Shown one piece after another: positions 59,437 to 64,000 of a stretch of 64,000 nt of DNA. Source of the DNA: Mesostigma viride (lineage: Eukaryota; Streptophyta; Mesostigmatophyceae; Mesostigmatales; Mesostigmataceae); contig RPFO01000065.1 in assembly GCA_009746045.1 (NCBI GenBank), positions 5,831,269-5,895,268 of the forward strand, given 5' to 3'. Under the pieces are notes generated by a model. It worked only from the letters and a program-made list of their open reading frames with translations, was not told where the DNA came from and did no database searches. The translations under genes were made by a program, and so were the position numbers. How positions within the stretch are numbered: the stretch's first letter is position 1; every line of letters starts with the position of its first letter.

Positions 59437-61588
59437 GTGTGGCCAGAAGGGCTGTGCCCTGCGCCGGATGCCATTGATTGCGGGAAATGCAAGTCTCCTA
59501 TGTCGCTGGTCTTGCAGGTATGCACATGCCCAGAACTGCCTACTATCACCCCTGCTGCTTGGTAGGGTGCCTTTGTCTCATATTTAGTAGGGTGAATATT
59601 GCTGATTGGAGCAGTTTGAGAAAGCTCCCAAGGCCGGCTTTTTCTTAATTACTATGGCCACAATGTCCAGTGTGATGATGTCCAGGTGCCCTCCGAACGT
59701 GTCTCGGTACGGGCTTGGTACTAAGGGGCCTTCTACTAAGGGGCCTTCTACTAGTACCCCTGTATGCGCGGCTTGCCTGCACCGCTGCCCTGTTGGCTGC
59801 AGGCGTATGCCCCCTTGTCCGCATCCGAGACGGGGCATGCCGCGCTGCCGCAGCGTTGGCTGTTTGTCTTCGGGTGTGCGCGGAAGAATTGTGGTCTCGA
59901 TCCAGCCAGGTATGCCTCCTGTCTGTTTGTCCCCTGTAACTTGGTGCTTGTCCCTTCTAATTGCAGTGCTTGTCCTTGTTGTGGCAGTGCTTGTCCCTTC
60001 TTATGTGGTGCTTGTCCTTGTTGTGGCAGTGCTTGTCCCTTCTTATGTGGTGCTTGTCCTTGTTGTGGCAGTGCTTGTCCCTATTGATGTGGTGCTTGTC
60101 CTTGTTGTGGTGGTGCTTGTCCCTTCTTATGGCAGTGCTTGTCCCTGCTGCTATAGTGATTGTGTGGTGATACGTGCTGGCAAAGGCATTCAATTCTATT
60201 TATTCTAGCATCTACAGTCGGCCATCTATCGCACGCGTGTCAATTGTCTATAACCTGCTACATGCTTGTATCCTGTGCGTCTTGTTACATTTTGCCTGAA
60301 TTCCGGGGGGAGTTGAAGGGGGGGGGGGGGGGGGGGGGGGGGGGTATGTACATTATCTTTCAGTGTTGCATGAGCAATGCTGGTGGGGGGGTGGGGCGGG
60401 GGGTGGGGGGTGGGGTGGGGGAAGGTTGGTGGGCAATCCATTGTCTCATTATGCAATGTTTTTATATATTAAGTTGTCACACAGCGCTCATGAGGTTTCC
60501 TGTAAGTCCATGACTTCAATTTAATGTACATGGGTATTTGGGCTGCTCTCTTGACCTTGTATGGTCAACCATGAAAAATTAAGAGTGCATCTCGCGCACA
60601 CCTTTTGTGCATGGTGAGGGTCATGGTTGCAGGCATGATGAGCGGCCGAACCCCATGGTGCATGTTGCATGTGCTGTCTGGTGCCGCGAGACAGGCTCTG
60701 TGTGGAAGCAGACGCGTGAGTAGTCAAGTATTAGTGTTTTGCAGAGAATTCGTTCTTACATGGCATCCTTAGGGCTGTTTGGGTCATCCTCCATCGCTTA
60801 TTTGATAGCGACACAGGATGGCTACTCTTTGTGACGATGCTGTTGGGCCCATTGTGTGCCGTGTCTGTTTGTGGCGGCTGGCAGCTGGAAGGTGCTCCGC
60901 GTCCAGGCACCGCCACTCGAACCAGCCCAGACGCCACATGCAGGGCAGGCAGTGACCGTGGCTGCTGCAGAGACCCCCCCCGCTCGGTGTGGTGCCGAGG
61001 GAGGTGCTGTGCAGGGCAGGGACGGCCATGGAGTCGTTGGCGGGGAGGTCCCTGGCGTGCCGGTTGACACCCTGGGATGGGGGGAAGCTGTGGCAAGCTT
61101 TTCTGGCGATGCAGGGGCGGGGTGGGGAGATGAAGCCAGCACACAGGGGGGGCAATATGCGTGGGGGGACGGTGCTGGCTGGGGAAACGGTGGTCAAGAG
61201 AACAACTCCGCGAGTGGGTCTGCTGATTGGGGCACGAGCAAGGGGCATGGTGGGGGGGGGGAGGGAGCCGCGAGCGTGGCAGGGGGGACAGCCGCGTCGT
61301 GGCAACAGGGAGCGATGCCGTTTCAGGTGGACATGACGGCGTCCTCGTCCCAACCCACATGGGCGGCTGCAAGAGAGAACAATTCTGGGGATAATGATGA
61401 GGGCAGTGCTGGGGATAATGCTGGCGCCGGTGGCCCTCTGGACGAGCTGAGTGAGCTGGCCCGGGCGCTCTCCCAGGCATGCACGTCGGCTGTGGTGGAC
61501 CACGAGGCTGCCGGTCGGGCGACGGCCAAGAGCAAGAACAAGGCGCGGCGTGCCGCCAAGGAAGCGGTGCCGGCACACATGAGAGACG
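59437..61588 (+). CDS. PDCD2/Tsr4 (TYPP) family protein, partial
   Basis: Three exons join in phase: 59437-59517 (VWPEGLCPAPDAIDCGKCKS then PMSLVLQ), 59803-59909 (AYAPLSASETGHAALPQRWL then FVFGCARKNCGLDPA) and 60885-61588 (starting with a split Ser and WKVLRVQ). This matches the N-terminal zinc-binding half of PDCD2/Tsr4 proteins: ligands CGKC and C-x4-C in GCARKNC, the LLQ-YAPL motif and SW-VLR-Q. PDCD2 family members are dedicated chaperones for ribosomal protein uS5 in 40S assembly. The third exon continues with a low-complexity stretch rich in Gly, Trp and Asn, including five WG or GW motifs, then an Ala/Lys-rich segment up to donor GACG/GTGAGC. The N-terminal exons are unidentified; the C-terminal PDCD2_C domain must lie beyond the repeat at the right edge. 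Confidence 0.87.
59943..60150. repeat. 42-bp minisatellite, about 5 copies, in a PDCD2-like intron
   Basis: Repeats of GTGCTTGTCCCTTCTTATG and GTGCTTGTCCTTGTTGTGG half-units alternate, giving a period near 42 bp. They are in the intron 59910-60884. G-rich runs follow at about 60307-60342 and 60385-60420 in the same intron. Confidence 0.9.
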
Positions 61589-61691
61589 GTGAGCTGGTTG
61601 TGGGTTCAGGTCAACCGAATAAAGTGCTTTTGTTTGGAGGGGAAGATTGGCGAGCGGCTTATCCATCTGGGGCCTGGGGAAGGGGTGGATC

Positions 61692-64000
61692 CCTACCCTT
61701 TCCTTTCCTTTCCTTTCCTTTCCTTCCCTTCCCTTCCCTTCCCTTCCCTTCCTTCCCTTCCCTTCCCTTCCCTTCCCTTCCCTTCCCTTCCCTTCCCTTC
61801 CCTTCCCTTCCCTTCCCTTCCCTTCCCTTCCCTTCCCTTCCCTTCCCTTCCTTCCCTTCCCTTCCCTTCCCTTCCCTTCCCTTCCTTCCCTTCCCTTCCC
61901 TTCCCTTCCCTTCCCTTCCCTTCCCTTCCCTTCCCTTCCCTTCCCTTCCCTTCCCTTCCCTTCCCTTCCTTCCCTTCCCTTCCCTTCCCTTCCTTCCCTT
62001 CCTTCCCTTCCCTTCCCTTCCCTTCCCTTCCCTTCCCTTCCTTCCCTTCCCTTCCCTTCCCTTCCCTTCCCTTCCCTTCCCTTCCCTTCCCTTCCCTTCC
62101 CTTCCCTTCCCTTCCCTTCCCTTCCCTTCCCTTCCCTTCCCTTCCCTTCCCTTCCTTCCCTTCCCTTCCCTTCCCTTCCCTTCCCTTCCCTTCCCTTCCC
62201 TTCCCTTCCCTTCCCTTCCCTTCCCTTCCTTCCCTTCCCTTCCCTTCCCTTCCCTTCCCTTCCCTTCCCTTCCCTTCCCTTCCCTTCCCTTCCCTTCCTT
62301 CCCTTCCCTTCCCTTCCCTTCCCTTCCCTTCCCTTCCCTTCCTTCCCTTCCCTTCCCTTCCCTTCCCTTCCCTTCCCTTCCCTTCCCTTCCCTTCCCTTC
62401 CCTTCCCTTCCCTTCCCTTCCCTTCCCTTCCCTTCCCTTCCCTTCCTTCCTTCCCTTCCCTTCCCTTCCCTTCCCTTCCCTTCCCTTCCTTCCTTCCCTT
62501 CCCTTCCTTCCCTTCCCTTCCCTTCCTTCCCTTCCCTTCCCTTCCCTTCCCTTCCCTTCCCTTCCCTTCCCTTCCCTTCCCTTCCCTTCCCTTCCCTTCC
62601 TTCCCTTCCCTTCCCTTCCCTTCCCTTCCCTTCCCTTCCCTTCCCTTCCCTTCCTTCCCTTCCTTCCCTTCCCTTCCCTTCCCTTCCCTTCCCTTCCCTT
62701 CCCTTCCCTTCCCTTCCCTTCCCTTCCCTTCCTTCCTTCCTTCCCTTCCCTTCCCTTCCCTTCCCTTCCCTTCCCTTCCTTCCCTTCCCTTCCCTTCCCT
62801 TCCCTTCCCTTCCCTTCCCTTCCCTTCCCTTCCCTTCCTTCCCTTCCCTTCCCTTCCCTTCCTTCCTTCCCTTCCCTTCCCTTCCCTTCCCTTCCCTTCC
62901 CTTCCCTTCCCTTCCCTTCCCTTCCCTTCCCTTCCTTCCCTTCCCTTCCCTTCCCTTCCCTTCCCTTCCCTTCCCTTCCCTTCCCTTCCCTTCCCTTCCC
63001 TTCCCTTCCCTTCCTTCCCTTCCCTTCCTTCCCTTCCCTTCCCTTCCCTTCCTTCCCTTCCCTTCCCTTCCCTTCCCTTCCCTTCCCTTCCCTTCCCTTC
63101 CCTTCCCTTCCCTTCCCTTCCCTTCCCTTCCTTCCCTTCCTTCCCTTCCCTTCCCTTCCCTTCCCTTCCCTTCCCTTCCCTTCCCTTCCCTTCCTTCCTT
63201 CCCTTCCCTTCCCTTCCCTTCCCTTCCCTTCCCTTCCCTTCCCTTCCCTTCCCTTCCCTTCCCTTCCCTTCCCTTCCCTTCCCTTCCCTTCCCTTCCTTC
63301 CCTTCCCTTCCTTCCCTTCCCTTCCTTCCCTTCCCTTCCCTTCCCTTCCCTTCCCTTCCCTTCCTTCCCTTCCCTTCCCTTCCCTTCCCTTCCCTTCCCT
63401 TCCTTCCCTTCCTTCCCTTCCCTTCCCTTCCCTTCCCTTCCCTTCCCTTCCCTTCCCTTCCCTTCCTTCCCTTCCTTCCCTTCCCTTCCCTTCCCTTCCC
63501 TTCCCTTCCCTTCCCTTCCTTCCCTTCCCTTCCCTTCCCTTCCCTTCCTTCCCTTCCCTTCCCTTCCCTTCCTTCCCTTCCCTTCCCTTCCCTTCCCTTC
63601 CCTTCCTTCCCTTCCCTTCCCTTCCCTTCCCTTCCCTTCCTTCCCTTCCCTTCCCTTCCCTTCCTTCCCTTCCCTTCCCTTCCCTTCCCTTCCCTTCCCT
63701 TCCTTCCCTTCCTTCCTTCCCTTCCCTTCCCTTCCCTTCCCTTCCCTTCCCTTCCCTTCCCTTCCCTTCCTTCCCTTCCCCTTCCTTCCCTTCCTTCCCT
63801 TCCCTTCCTTCCCTTCCTTCCCTTCTTCCCTTCCCTTCCCTTCCCTTCCCTTCCTTCCCTTCCCTTCCCTTCCCTTCCCTTCCCTTCCCTTCCCTTCCCT
63901 TCCCTTCCCTTCCCTTCCCTTCCCTTCCCTTCCCTTCCCTTCCCTTCCCTTCCCTTCCCTTCCCTTCCCTTCCCTTCCCTTCCCTTCCCTTCCCTTCCCT
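61692..64000. repeat. CTTCC/CTTCCC polypyrimidine satellite, >2.3 kb, reaches window end
   Basis: Starts with about five CTTTCC-type units, then becomes TTCCC units with scattered shorter TTCC units throughout. Apart from one CCCC and one CTTC slip near 63780-63830 there is almost no other variation. It has C and T only on this strand, so it is a long homopyrimidine-homopurine tract able to form triplex (H-) DNA. It begins 103 bp after the last visible exon of the PDCD2-like gene and is probably intronic. Confidence 0.98.

Overview
This window looks like nuclear DNA from a flagellated green alga (chlorophyte-like). The evidence is intron-rich, GC-rich genes with GT-AG introns, a ciliary-type CDKL kinase, a 'tiny macrocysts' (Tmc)-type multi-PAS membrane protein of the kind seen in flagellated protists and algae, and a plant-type [2Fe-2S] ferredoxin-domain protein with a plastid-like leader. 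The lineage is an inference. No species-specific marker was recognised.

Four protein-coding genes can be read. (1) 1-19981, minus: a CDKL5/LF5-like protein kinase. Its kinase domain is spliced from eight exons (19981 down to 13629), and a long low-complexity tail continues off the left edge. Its introns hold several minisatellites, including about 313 copies of an 18-bp unit at 6.1-11.7 kb. (2) 34624-50922, plus: a >2,260-residue Tmc-type sensor with an N-terminal multi-pass membrane block, five PAS-like domains and four more C-terminal membrane helices. (3) 54692-56233, minus: a complete three-exon, 188-residue ferredoxin-like protein. (4) 59437-61588 and beyond, plus: a PDCD2/Tsr4 (TYPP) family ribosome-assembly factor. 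Its 5' exons were not found and its 3' part lies beyond the window. Genes 2 and 3 converge; genes 3 and 4 diverge.

Between genes 1 and 2 (20.5-33.6 kb) lies a repeat and transposon block. It contains 471 perfect copies of TTGAG, remnants of older retroelements, and a full-length non-LTR retrotransposon (LINE) of about 5.4 kb with a 12-bp target duplication. A 1.9-kb DNA transposon with a TTAA duplication and 14-bp terminal inverted repeats is nested in the LINE 3' end. A second, 5'-truncated copy of the same LINE at 52.5-53.6 kb, also with a 12-bp duplication, shows the empty TTAA site and so proves the nested insertion. The window ends inside a >2.3-kb CTTCC/CTTCCC array.

The genes do not form an operon or pathway; this is ordinary eukaryotic gene order. 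The most notable items are the nested TTAA element, the shared 12-bp duplications, a Lys-to-Gln change in the kinase catalytic loop, a minisatellite that has copied an exon-intron junction, a GC-AG intron and a WG/GW-rich insert in the PDCD2-like protein.
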